Shown in pieces: positions 9,599 to 19,168 of a stretch of 64,000 bases of DNA. The position numbers and the translations under genes are program-made. Location of the stretch: assembly GCA_964495905.1 (NCBI GenBank), contig CAZBWN010000078.1:1-64000 (forward strand), in the 5' to 3' direction. Source of the DNA: CAJBLF01 sp964495905 (lineage in GTDB: Bacteria > Patescibacteriota > Gracilibacteria > Absconditabacterales > Absconditicoccaceae). The notes beneath the pieces were generated by a model. The model was not told the origin of the DNA. It worked only from the letters and a program-made list of their open reading frames with translations, and searched no databases. Each line of letters opens with the position of its first letter. Within the stretch, counting starts at the first letter, position 1.

Positions 9599-9702
9599 TA
9601 ATTTGGGTGGCAGGTAGCAGGTAAAAGGTAGCAGGTTGTCTTTATGTCCTATATAATAGTAATTTGATTTGAAAAAAAAAGCCGGAAATGTATATTCATG
9701 CT

Positions 9703-10269
9703 ATGAGAAAGCGTATATGGCTATTTTTGATTGTTGCTTGTATACTTACGCTTATAGGTATACGGTTTTTTGGTTCTTGATGAAAGCTTTTGACTCCGTC
9801 ACTTTTATTCTCTCAAGATACTCAAATGAAAATCACTTCTGACTTTATCGACAATGGGCTTCTTCCTCCTGTGTATACCTGCGATGGGGACGGTCGTTTT
9901 CCTACCTTAAAAGTAAAAGATATCCCTGCGGGTGTCAAAACCTTGGCGCTTGTTGTTGATGATCCTGATGCACCATCCGGCGTGCGAGATCATTTGTTGC
10001 TTGCGAATATCCCATTGACGGAAGATCCGTATGTCGTCATTTCACAGGACAGTTTTAATCTCTGAGTCCTCGGTCAAAATGGTTGGTGAGAACAAGCATG
10101 GTGAGCTCCTTGTCCTCCAAGCGGTACGCATAGATATATTTTCAAATTATACGCATTATCACAGAAACTAGAAATCTCTTCAGGTTTTTCTAAAGAAAGA
10201 TTGATAGAATTGATGTGAGGAAAGATAGTCGGGCAAACTCAGATTGTAAGTTTATATAAGAGGCAATAA
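9703..10269 (+). CDS. PEBP/YbhB family protein, membrane-anchored or secreted
   Basis: A 188-residue protein with an N-terminal hydrophobic anchor (residues 5-22) and a phosphatidylethanolamine-binding-like domain: D-D-P-D-A-P-S-G, and P-P-S-G-T-H-R-Y-I-F-K-L-Y-A-L near the C-terminus. UGA is read as Gly seven times, notably in the segment that links the two conserved motifs. Bacterial members are of unclear biochemical role. Confidence 0.85.
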
Positions 10270-10282
10270 AATATTTTTCATA

Positions 10283-10308
10283 AAAAAAATAACCCTGAAA
10301 ACAGGGTT
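10283..10308 (-). terminator. Terminator, minus strand
   Basis: AACCCTG-tttt-CAGGGTT followed by ATTTTTTTTAT on the minus strand; the stem overlaps the TAA of the 10307-10927 gene. Confidence 0.85.
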
Positions 10309-10927
10309 AAGTAGGGATACTTTTTAAATATGTGATAACTTCATCGCTTAGACGTTTGAGTTTTGCTTTGAATGCGGTACTATTGTCAATAACTCGTATG
10401 TGACGATGAGGTTTCCATGCTTTTTTTGTTTTTTCATCTACGATTTGTGCTTTTGGAAGATCTTCACTTCGTATTTTGTTGGTTTTTGACCCATAAGAAG
10501 CTTCTGCTCCAATAGCTGCACTTACAAGATGAAATATTGCATCATATCTTTTTCTGATAGATGTAATAGTTAGCTTGTGCTTTTTGAGGATATCTATGAA
10601 ATCCTTTCGAGAGAGATATGCCATTCCATCCATGATAGCACGATCATGTATGATCAGTATTTTTGGATACTTATGCTGTTTGGCAATATTGTAAATCATA
10701 TCCTCTTTGTGTATTTGATCAAGAACGATTTGTTCTTGAAATGTTTTGACACAGATTCCTTTATCAGAAATTTCAAAACCTGCATTTAAGAGATCTGTTG
10801 CTGTTTCTCTACAGATGAATACTTTCCATCCTAATTTTTTTGCTTTTCTTTTTATAGGGTTTACTCCTAATGTTTTTCCTCCACCGGGACCTCCTGTGAA
10901 TACAATTCTTTTGATGATCTGTTTCAT
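10307..10927 (-). CDS. P-loop NTPase (AAA_28-like)
   Basis: A 206-residue ATPase/kinase-like protein with Walker A GGPGGGKT (residues 12-19) and a later I-H-D-R-A-I-M-D segment resembling the Walker B region of AAA_28 proteins. Substrate unknown. Twelve or so glycines, none UGA. Own promoter at 10974-11001, A-rich leader and a terminator: a single-gene unit of the UGA-free class. Confidence 0.7.
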   Translation of the reverse strand: MKQIIKRIVFTGGPGGGKTLGVNPIKRKAKKLGWKVFICRETATDLLNAGFEISDKGICVKTFQEQIVLDQIHKEDMIYNIAKQHKYPKILIIHDRAIMDGMAYLSRKDFIDILKKHKLTITSIRKRYDAIFHLVSAAIGAEASYGSKTNKIRSEDLPKAQIVDEKTKKAWKPHRHIRVIDNSTAFKAKLKRLSDEVITYLKSIPT

Positions 10928-10973
10928 ATATTTTTTTTATTTGTTTGTTTTATATTTGGATTTTTTTTTGTGT

Positions 10974-11001
10974 ATGATAGAGATATATCTAAAAAAGTCA
11001 A
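10974..11001 (-). promoter_or_regulatory. Promoter for the 10307-10927 gene
   Basis: Minus strand TTGACT, 16-bp spacer, TATCAT. Confidence 0.6.
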
Positions 11002-11043
11002 GAAATGTGTTTCTTGGATTTTTTTTTGATTTTTTTGGCTAAT

Positions 11044-11292
11044 TTATAATACCCAATAATTCACTATGCCTCATATTAGGATAAGTGTTATAATTACTGT
11101 GTTGATGAACATTCCTATCTGACCTGCTTGTTTGTATCCTTTCCAAGATGAATATAGCCAAAAAGGTTGTGCTAACAAATTGAGGATTACTCATCGTTGC
11201 GGTAATTTCAAAGAAATCGCTGCAAAGCTTATTATCGTAAAAAATGGTAACGCAAATTGTGTTATCGTATTTCGCATATTTTTCTGCTTCAT
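11044..11292 (-). CDS. Small two-TM membrane protein
   Basis: An 82-residue protein with two hydrophobic segments separated by L-Y-S-S-W-K-G-Y-K-Q-A-G. Two in-frame UGAs (as Gly) must be read through, so it is invisible to standard-code callers. It starts 24 nt downstream of the murC stop and is likely co-transcribed with it. Function unknown. Confidence 0.65.
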
Positions 11293-11316
11293 TATATATC
11301 GCTGGATAAAATTCTT

Positions 11317-12714
11317 TTATTTCCCAAAAAACTTTCTTAACTTATAATCTATATCACCTGCACTGTAGATGACGATAACCGTGTCTTTTTCTGTCTGCTG
11401 GATAGTTTTGGTGATGACTGAAAAGTCTGTAGTGTATTTTCCTCCGCATGTACTAGCGAATTGATTTCCTAGATCTTCAAGTGTCTTGATTTTCAAGTCT
11501 TTGATGAATGCGTGATTGTCGATGAAGTCTTTGATGTTCTCTCTTGCTGCGTAGATGTCATAAATCATTATTTTATCGTATTTGTTTAATGTCTTTTCAA
11601 AATCTTTTCGTCCCGTGACAATCCTATTGATCTGATGCGGTTGAAAGATGACGAATAATTTTTTTCCGGGAAATTTGTGTTTGAGCGCCATATACCCGAA
11701 CTCGATAGAGGAGGCCATATGCCCATAATCCGTAAATATCTTTGCTCCGTTTTCGTTGTTTGCCAGATATTCCAATCTTCTTCGCAATCCTCCAAAGGTC
11801 TTCATCGTGCTGAGTATTTTTGTCTTGGGTTCTTTGGTCAATCTTGTCATAAGCTCAAGGATGAGCGAACCATTTACGTCGTTATGTTTTCCTCGGATGT
11901 GGTTGAATGGGATCTCTTTGATAGGAACCTCCTTAATCATTCATGGAACGATGGAACGATGGAAATATGGAACGATAGTTGTCAATCATTTGGGGATGAA
12001 TACCTTATTTCTGACTTTGGAGATAAGTGTCTGAAATGCAGAAAGATAATCTTTCATATCTTTGTAATAGTCTGTATGATCCAGTTCTAAACTCGTAATT
12101 ATCGCATAATCCAATTCTAGGTAGAGGAAGTGTCTTCTATATTCGCAGGCTTCTACGAAGAAGAGATATTTTTTTACATTGCTATAATCGAGGTCTTTAC
12201 CCGTAAATATATAATTGAAGATATTCTTGATTGCCGGTGCAGCTTTTTTGTTGACCACATAGCTTTGGGTGTTAAACCCTGGTACGAGTGCTCACAAGAT
12301 CCCTAATCCAAATTCCGGCAATATCTTTTTTGCAGTATGGATAGCGAGTGCTGTAGATGAACTTTTGCCGTTGGTACCGGTAAATCCTATGCTCGTAAAA
12401 TATTTGGATATCTCTCACAGAAACTGAAAATAATTTAGGATCACCATCACCCTTTTGCATGTTTTCATGACTTTTCTGGCTTCGATGACTTCCTCGCATT
12501 CTGCGACTGCTTCAGAGTAGATGACCACATCTCAAAATTCTATCTTGAATTTTCCGTGTCCTATGATGACTTTGAGCCCTTTTGCTTTCAATTTGTCTGT
12601 AAGCTCGCTTTGTGTAGCGTCTATGCAGACAATGTTGGTATATCACAAATCATGGAGTATTCATGCTACTCATGACATTCCTGTTCATCACGCTCATACC
12701 AAGACTATTCTCAT
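11317..12714 (-). CDS. murC: UDP-N-acetylmuramate--L-alanine ligase
   Basis: A 465-residue Mur ligase that adds L-Ala to UDP-MurNAc in peptidoglycan synthesis. Visible: the N-terminal nucleotide-sugar loop G-A-G-G-T-G-M-S-G-V-A-G, the ATP loop G-T-N-G-K-S-S, V-E-A-C-E-Y, S-L-E-L-D-H-T-D-Y-Y, N-H-I-R-G-K-H-N and the C-terminal T-D-Y-G-H-M-A. Five UGAs fall in the first 20 codons alone. The linker before N-H-I-R-G-K-H-N (plus coordinates 11940-11978) is encoded by repeated ATCGTTCC words, apparently a small tandem-repeat insertion tolerated in frame. Shows the organism makes at least the first step of a stem peptide. Confidence 0.93.
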
Positions 12715-12883
12715 GTATGTATATTAGGTTTTAAATCTGTTTGTTATTGAAATATCGTAACGAAGCTGGGAAGGAAAACAAGAAAAAATAAAAAAGTGAA
12801 TTTTTGGTTGAAAAAAAAGTTGAAAAATATACAAAAGCTTGTTCTATTCAAACATTTTTTTTAGCTTGTAAAAATTTTTTATT

Positions 12884-14977
12884 ATGTCGTTGTTGCGGAT
12901 TATCTTGTGAATTTGTGTATTGGCATTGGTATATGTCGGTTTTATCTCCAAGTCTGTTGTTAAACAAAGCGCTTGAGATGCAAAGATGAAAAAGATTGCT
13001 AGGCATATCTCAGAATGAGCGATGTCTTTTTTGAAGGCAGAGTATAAGGTATTGATATTTTTCGTTATCATCGTGGCTGTAATATTATGGTTCACTGCTG
13101 ACAAACAAAGCTCAAGTCCTTTGATCGCTATCGCTTTCGTCATCGGATCCATATTATCTGCTTTGGCTTGATTCATAGGTATGAAGATAGCTACAAAAGC
13201 TAATGTAAGGACTACTCATGCTGCCAAAACAAGTCTATCAAAAGCCCTCAAGATATCTTTCAACTGATGAACCGTGATGGGTATCAGTGTGGTATCATTA
13301 GGACTTATCTGACTCACTACATTGTTCATCGTGTTCCAATTCTTGTTCAACAAAGAAGGAATGAACGGAGACGCTTTGACAAGAGTGCTTGAAATCCTTA
13401 CTTGATTCTCTCTTGGAGCTGAATCCATCGCATTGTTTGCGAGAGTGGGATGAGGGATATTCACTAAGGCAGCAGATGTAGGAGCTGACTTGGTAGGTAA
13501 ACTTGAAGCATGAATCCCAGAAGACGATCCGAGAAATCCTGCTGTTATCGCTGATAACGTAGGAGATAATGTAGGTGATGTTGCGGGAATGGGTGCTGAT
13601 CTTTTCGGATCATATGTAAGTACTATCCTTGCTACTATGGTGCTTGGTGCAGTAGTGAGTACGACAATGACTGATAGTGTAGGATGACTTTCATTAGTTC
13701 TTCTTCCTCTTATCATCTGTACTATCTGAACCATCTTCTCTATCATCTGATGAAGATTCGTAAAGATAAAAGAAAAATGAAGTCCGCAAATGGCTCTTAA
13801 TATAGGAAACTTTGGTGCTATTATCTTGACTGCTATCGCGACATTCTTTGCTATCAGATATCTAGTCCCTGCTACCTTCTCTATTTGAGATCTAGCATTA
13901 AATCAGATGAGTCTGTTCTATACTATACTTGTAGGACTTGCTGTCGGTACGTTGATGAGCTTGGTTACAGAATTCTACTGTTCTCAACATAAATCTCCCG
14001 TCAGATCTATCGCTAAAAATTCTATCACTTGAGCTTGAACAAACGTTATTTCTGGTTTGAGCGTAGGTATGATGTCAACCGCTCTTCCTGTTATCATCCT
14101 TGCTCTTGGTATCGCGCTTGCGTTCTCTATCGCATGAGTATACGGAGTTGCATTGGCTGCAACATGAATGATGGCTACTACCGGTATCCAACTTGCTATA
14201 GATGCATTCGGACCTATAGCTGACAACGCTTGAGGTATCGCTGAGATGGCACACCTTCCAAAAGAAGTCAGAGAAAGAACAGATATATTAGATGCTACAG
14301 GAAATACGACTGCTGCTATCGGAAAATGATTTGCTATCGCTTCAGCTGCGTTGACCGCACTAGCTCTTTTCGCCGCATTCAAGAGATTGGCATGAATCGA
14401 GATTGTTGATGTTTCAAATGCAAATATCTTAGCATGAGTCATGATCTGAGGAATGATTCCTTTCTTATTCTCTTCATTAGCTATCAGAGCGGTAAGTAAA
14501 GCTGCGGGTGATATGGTCAAAGAAGTGAGAAGACAATTCAAAGAGATTCCTGGACTCCTTGCATGAAAGAAATGAGTAGAAGCGGATTATGACAAATGTA
14601 TCCAGATATCTACAAAAGCTGCACTTTCACAAATGATTTTGCCTGGAGCGTTAGCGATCTTATCGCCTATTATCATGGGGTTTATCGGTGGAGCAGAAGT
14701 ATTGGCTGGGTTCTTAGTAGGAGCTACAGTGACATGAGTGCTTATGGCTATCTTCCAATCCAACGCAGGTTGAGCTTGGGATAACGCAAAAAAACTTTTC
14801 GAAGGAGGAGTTACTATTGATGGGCAAATCCATTATAAATGATCTGATTCTCACAAGGCTGCGGTAGTGGGTGACACGGTGGGAGATCCTCTCAAAGATA
14901 CGAGTGGACCATCTATCAATATCTTACTTAAGCTTATGGCTATCGTTTCTCTAGTTATAGCTACTATGATAAAATAA
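12884..14977 (+). CDS. hppA: Membrane-bound proton-translocating pyrophosphatase
   Basis: A 697-residue integral membrane pump that couples PPi hydrolysis to H+ (or Na+) transport. The conserved PPase loops are present: A-D-V-G-A-D-L-V-G-K, D-D-P-R-N-P-A-V-I-A-D-N-V-G-D-N-V-G-D, and the later D-N-A-G-G motif. The G-N-T-T-A-A-I-G-K-G segment has Ala and Gly where K+-independent enzymes have Lys and Thr, so it belongs to the K+-dependent type; whether it moves H+ or Na+ I cannot tell. About 30 in-frame UGAs are read as Gly, and the standard code would leave only fragments. The opposite strand shows long spurious open frames here. Confidence 0.96.
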
Positions 14978-15003
14978 TTAACCAATATAAAAATACACTG
15001 AAA

Positions 15004-15031
15004 GCACTGTTCTCTGGGACAGTGTTTTTTT
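15004..15031 (+). terminator. hppA terminator
   Basis: CACTGT-tctctggg-ACAGTG followed by seven T, 27 nt after the hppA stop. Confidence 0.85.
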
Positions 15032-15050
15032 AAAACAAAAAATGTCTGCA

Positions 15051-15078
15051 TTGACTTTTATTGGTAAATGTTTATATG
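15051..15078 (+). promoter_or_regulatory. Promoter of first duplicated gene
   Basis: TTGACT, 16-bp spacer, TATATG; nearly the same as the promoter at 15843. Confidence 0.65.
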
Positions 15079-15125
15079 TATATAAACAAAAAAACAAAAA
15101 TTAATCTAAAAAAAATAAAAAAATT

Positions 15126-15773
15126 ATGAAAAAACTACTATTTATTTTATTACTTGTGAGCTCTTCGAGTCTTACATTTTCTGAGTCTACTGAGAGAATG
15201 GTTCGTGTCTATGGAGATTATCCTATAGAAAAATTGGATTTTTTTCAGTCAATATCGCGTGATACTTTGATCTTTGATCATGTAGATACTATTTACAATA
15301 CAGGTTGGGAATGGGGATGGTTTATCCCTGAGTCTAATAATCTTTGTATACAGAATTCGTATTATAAGGTTAATGTTACTCCCAATACTATTAGTGGTGG
15401 GGATTTCATCTTCGTATCTAAGTGTCATCAAGGCAAAAAACAAGTAATCGCTTCTTATTTTTCTAACTCACGTTGGATATATTGGATAGCTTTTTTCTTG
15501 GTGGTATACATCCATTACCTTGTCTATGATCGTTTGAAACGATTTTTGTTCAAGCTCAATAGGCGTGGTAGACATGTTCCCGTTCAACGTAAGATGAACG
15601 AAACAGCAGCTGCGGTGATTATCGTTGTGCTCTGTACCGGTATGTTTGGATGGTATATTCATTCCTACTTCTTCTTGTTTTGCCCGATAATCTACCTTCT
15701 CTTTATGCTTATGCCTTCCGGCAGATGGCATCACTATTTCACAAAGAGAAGTGAAAGGGCAATTGGAATCTAA
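15126..15773 (+). CDS. Secreted/membrane hypothetical protein, tandem paralogue 1
   Basis: A 215-residue protein: signal peptide (residues 1-19), an ectodomain of about 100 residues, then a basic cytoplasmic-type loop flanked by hydrophobic segments near residues 118-135 and 160-200. It shares the start M-K-K-L-L, the motif Y-P-I-E-K-L and the overall plan with the next gene, about 35-40% similar by eye. No UGA for any of about 12 glycines. Promoter, A-rich leader, gene and terminator form a unit repeated at 790-nt spacing. Confidence 0.7.
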   Translation: MKKLLFILLLVSSSSLTFSESTERMVRVYGDYPIEKLDFFQSISRDTLIFDHVDTIYNTGWEWGWFIPESNNLCIQNSYYKVNVTPNTISGGDFIFVSKCHQGKKQVIASYFSNSRWIYWIAFFLVVYIHYLVYDRLKRFLFKLNRRGRHVPVQRKMNETAAAVIIVVLCTGMFGWYIHSYFFLFCPIIYLLFMLMPSGRWHHYFTKRSERAIGI

Positions 15774-15796
15774 TTCTTATTATTAAAATATTGTAG

Positions 15797-15827
15797 ACTG
15801 ACAGGTATCTCTGTCAGTTTTTTTTAA
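15797..15827 (+). terminator. Terminator, paralogue 1
   Basis: ACTGACAG-gtatct-CTGTCAGT followed by a T run; the same stem occurs after paralogue 2. Confidence 0.85.
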
Positions 15828-15842
15828 AAAAAAAACCGTACA

Positions 15843-15870
15843 TTGACTTTTGTTTGTAAATAGCTATATG
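15843..15870 (+). promoter_or_regulatory. Promoter of second duplicated gene
   Basis: TTGACT, 16-bp spacer, TATATG. Confidence 0.65.
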
Positions 15871-15915
15871 TATGTCTCAAAAAACAAAAAAACCAATCTA
15901 AAAAAAATTAAAACT

Positions 15916-16560
15916 ATGAAAAAACTATTATGTATTTTATTGCTTGTGAACTCTTGGAGTCTCACATTCGCTACCACGCAAAGAAAGGTTGTTGTCCATG
16001 GGGAATTTCCTATAGAAAAACTTTCTTTATTGTCTTCAATTCAACATGATACCGTTATTTTTGACAGAACTGAAGTCGGTTCTCTTGAAAAATGGGAATC
16101 GGGATTTTTCTTCGCTCACCAATACAAAGCGTCTTATCTGCAGGATTATAATTATCGGGTTGAATGTAAAAAAAATCTGATAACTGTATATGAAAGCACT
16201 TCTTCTGAGCCACGGAATGTAGGTCCTTATTTTTTGACTCCACTACTATCTCCTTGGTTTCTGGTCAGTGTACCTTTAATTCTGCATTTGATTCTGTTTT
16301 TGTACTTGCGAGGTCGTCTGTTTCGTATCTATCGAGATGATAGATCTGTTACATTACGACAACAACGTAAAGAAAAAATGACAGTTGTACTGATAATTAC
16401 ATTGCTTGCTCTACTTTTGGGTTTCTTTTGTAGGTCTCAGTTCTTTATCCTTTTTTCATTGGTGTATCTGGGATTTATGTTCCAAACTGCTAAATCGTAT
16501 TCCCGTTCGGGGAAGATCGATGGTGATCTCTTTATCGGACATAGATGGCTCGGAGTATAA
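15916..16560 (+). CDS. Secreted/membrane hypothetical protein, tandem paralogue 2
   Basis: A 214-residue protein with the same design as its upstream neighbour: signal peptide, ectodomain with F-P-I-E-K-L, and C-terminal hydrophobic segments around a basic loop. I chose the ATG at 15916 over one at 15850 because it aligns with paralogue 1 and follows the A-rich leader. No UGA in 11 glycines. Function unknown. Confidence 0.7.
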   Translation: MKKLLCILLLVNSWSLTFATTQRKVVVHGEFPIEKLSLLSSIQHDTVIFDRTEVGSLEKWESGFFFAHQYKASYLQDYNYRVECKKNLITVYESTSSEPRNVGPYFLTPLLSPWFLVSVPLILHLILFLYLRGRLFRIYRDDRSVTLRQQRKEKMTVVLIITLLALLLGFFCRSQFFILFSLVYLGFMFQTAKSYSRSGKIDGDLFIGHRWLGV

Positions 16561-16586
16561 GATTGATGTAGTATTATGTATTAATG

Positions 16587-16616
16587 ACTGACAGGTATTT
16601 CTGTCAGTTTTTTTTT
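16587..16616 (+). terminator. Terminator, paralogue 2
   Basis: ACTGACAG-gtattt-CTGTCAGT plus T run, duplicated from the copy at 15797. Confidence 0.85.
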
Positions 16617-16654
16617 AAAAAAAATCCTCCTTTGTTGGAGAACTTATTTATATT

Positions 16655-16738
16655 TACCTGGAGAGGGACTCGAACCCTCACGTCCTTACGAACACCAGAT
16701 TTTGAGTCTAGCATGTCTACCAATTCCATCATCCAGGC
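16655..16738 (-). tRNA. tRNA-Leu(CAA)
   Basis: Cloverleaf with a long variable arm: acceptor GCCTGGA/TCCAGGT, anticodon loop CTCAAAA (CAA, codon UUG), T arm GAGGG-TTCGAGT-CCCTC. CCA is not encoded. The first pair is G1-U72, unusual for a bacterial tRNA. Confidence 0.93.
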
Positions 16739-16876
16739 ATAACGGTCTTTTATGTATTTGGTTGTGAATATTTACGAAAATCTTATCAAAAATCAATTGA
16801 TTTTACCTGTTGATTATTTACATATCATGTATTGATTGTTTTTTGTTAATTTTTTACATGATAATTTGATCGAATC

Positions 16877-17284
16877 ATGGACTTGAATAAGGTAATGATT
16901 ATCTGAAGAGCTACTAACAATTTGCAGGTAAAGACTATCGAAAGCAGTTGAACTTCTGTAGTTAATTTCACTGTTGCAACCAACAGAAAATTTAAGAACA
17001 AAGAAGGAAATGTACTTGAAGATGCAGAATACCACAGATGTGTAGCCTATGGAAAAGGAGCTGAAGTTTTGGCAAAGTATTTGAATAAAGGAAAAAGAAT
17101 CTATATCGAAGGAAGGCTGAGAACAAGAAAACGACAAGACAGCGAATGAAAAGATAAATTCTCTACTGAGATCATTGTTGATAATTTTATCTTCTTGGAT
17201 CCAAAAGGACAAGGAGGTGATGATAATCATGTAGCAGAAATTGCTGAACCTGTAGTTGCAGATGATGAAGATGTACCATTCTAA
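16877..17284 (+). CDS. ssb: Single-stranded DNA-binding protein
   Basis: A 135-residue OB-fold protein starting MDLNKVMIIGRATNN, with V-V-N-F-T-V-A-T-N-R in the central strand and the acidic D-D-E-D-V-P-F tail that recruits repair and replication partners. Three UGAs are read as Gly, the first at the invariant G of I-G-R. The opposite strand carries a misleading 138-codon open frame. Confidence 0.95.
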
Positions 17285-17410
17285 ATCATTAAATCTTTTT
17301 TCTTACTACATATAAAAAAACAATTAAATCATACGTCGATACTTATGTATGCATGTGAAAAGCGTCACTATTTTACCGTCAAATATTTTATACATTAGAT
17401 TTTGTGCATA

Positions 17411-17995
17411 ATGACTTTTAAAATGAAATTAAGATATTTTCTGTTGGATCTCTTTGATATGATCTCGTTTTTGGTATTTGTAGGAGGAATCGTTTTGTTT
17501 GTAAGATTTTTTGTTGCTAATCCTTATACGGTTGTGGGAGCAAGTATGTCTCCTACTTTTGAAGAAAACGATTTTATCATCGTAGATAAGATCACCCCAA
17601 GATTCAATGATCTCAAGAGAGGTGATGTAATCGTATTCGTACCTCCTGGTAAGACTATTCCTTATATCAAAAGAATTGTCGGGATTCCTTGAGAAACCGT
17701 AAAACTTCTTCATGATGGTGTAGAAATCTGTAAAACAGAAAATAAGATAGAACAATGTAATACCTTACCAGAATGATATCTGACTTGAGTGCTTACTGAA
17801 GCGAGATGTGGTGTCTCTGAATTTAAAGTCGATGATTGATGATTCTTCGTTATGGGAGATAATAGGCCGTTTTCTACTGATTCTCGTTGTTGTTTCGGTT
17901 TGGACTGTTATGAATGATCAAGTTATGAAGTTCCTTTTGACCACATCATTGGTAAAGTATACCTTAGATTCTTTCCTCATTTTCAAACGTTCTAA
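17411..17995 (+). CDS. lepB: Signal peptidase I
   Basis: A 194-residue membrane serine peptidase that removes signal peptides. One N-terminal transmembrane helix, then the catalytic Ser in G-A-S-M-S-P-T, the Lys base in Y-I-K-R-I-V-G-I-P-G, and the F-V-M-G-D-N-R-P-F-S-T-D-S-R box. UGA as Gly is needed at the box after the Lys and before M-G-D-N. ATG at 17411 was chosen; an upstream TTG would add three residues. Confidence 0.93.
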
Positions 17996-18023
17996 ACGTA
18001 TTTTTTATTCTTAGTGTATCTGT

Positions 18024-18602
18024 ATGAGGATTTTTTCAAATTTTGACACTAAGTTAAGACAAAAGACATTTCAGGAATATCAACAAAAATATGGTCATGA
18101 AAATGTCATCTGTTTCTGAAGAAGCAAACTCTATCGGATGTATAAGGTTATTTCACCTTTATTAGGCGTTATTTTGTTCACTATTTTGGGTCTTATGTTT
18201 TTTTATAGATGGTTGCATGGGGATTATTTTAATTATATCATAGCTATAATTCTTATAGCAGACATCATGTTCCTTTTCCCTGTTATTGATAAATTCATAG
18301 ATTATAAGATGGATTTTATCGTTGTGATACCCAATGCTATCATGATGTATGATCAAGGTGCTTTATTCAGAAGAAATATAAAAACAATCAGCACGCAAAG
18401 CATCAAGGCTATCGCTATCCAAAAATCGTCATTGCTTTATAGTATCTTTGATAATGGTGATCTCATCATTTTGTCGGAAGGAGACTCAGAACATGAAGGT
18501 GAAATGATTTTGCGTTGGATTCCTAGACCAGAAAAAAGAAGAAATCAGATAGTAAAAATTATTGGTTTGGATCTTAAAGCTAATCAAAACCCTAAAATCT
18601 AA
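18024..18602 (+). CDS. Membrane protein with PH-like domain
   Basis: A 192-residue protein with two hydrophobic segments near residues 45-85 and a C-terminal domain of about 95 residues with the layout of bacterial PH-like modules, similar in plan to the 6938-7558 product. One UGA (Gly, near residue 32). It follows lepB by 28 nt. Confidence 0.6.
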
Positions 18603-18697
18603 CTAACAACTAACAGTGAACAACGAACAACGATGGAAAGTATTTATTAATAAAAAAAATACATTTACTGTTAACTGTTAATTATTAGTTGTTAGTT
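18601..18697. repeat. Inverted repeat flanking an AT-rich spacer
   Basis: A perfect 13-bp inverted repeat AACTAACAACTAA (18601-18613) / TTAGTTGTTAGTT (18685-18697) encloses about 70 nt with weaker internal complementarity (AACAGT / ACTGTT). It could act as a terminator for the preceding gene or be a small non-autonomous repeat. Confidence 0.6.
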
Positions 18698-18727
18698 AAA
18701 AAAAATTTATATCCTAATTTTTTTTCC

Positions 18728-19081
18728 ATGAAAACTGTTCAAGAAATACCAGCTATCCCTTATGATATTTATGAATCTCCCCAAGAGATTGTGATTTTGT
18801 TGCCGTTGTGAGGCGTCAAGAAAGATACATTAGAACTCAATATCAAGGAGTATAGACTTGTGATCACGGGAGAAAGAATCAAACCAAAGATCAAAGATCA
18901 TCTTATCCCTCTCAAAGAGGAATGTTATCGATGACCTATCAATCAAGTGATTGATCTTCCCGCTCAAGTATATTTTGATAAGATCCATAGTAAACTCACC
19001 CCAGACAATACTTTGCAAATCATTGTACCCAAAGCTTTGATACCAGAAAAAATTTCACTCGAAGTTGAATATGATAAGTAG
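18728..19081 (+). CDS. Hsp20/alpha-crystallin small heat-shock protein
   Basis: A 117-residue protein spanning the alpha-crystallin beta sandwich: P-Y-D-I-Y-E at the N-terminus, L-P-L-G-G-V-K-K-D-T-L-E-L (first G is UGA), L-V-I-T-G-E-R, and a C-terminal strand ending with I-V-P-K-A. N- and C-terminal arms are short. Two UGAs as Gly; stop is TAG. Confidence 0.8.
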
Positions 19082-19168
19082 ACTAATGGTCCGATAAATC
19101 GGACCGACAAAATATAGGCTAAAAGTTGACTAAAATGGCTGTATCTACAGCTATTTTTCGTCCATTGT

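Noticed and set aside
13216..14541. Two long minus-strand open frames (176 and 185 codons)
   Set aside because: They are shadows of hppA, whose plus-strand frame is clear once UGA is read as Gly.
16814..17230. 138-codon minus-strand open frame
   Set aside because: Antisense to ssb, which is complete and conserved on the plus strand.
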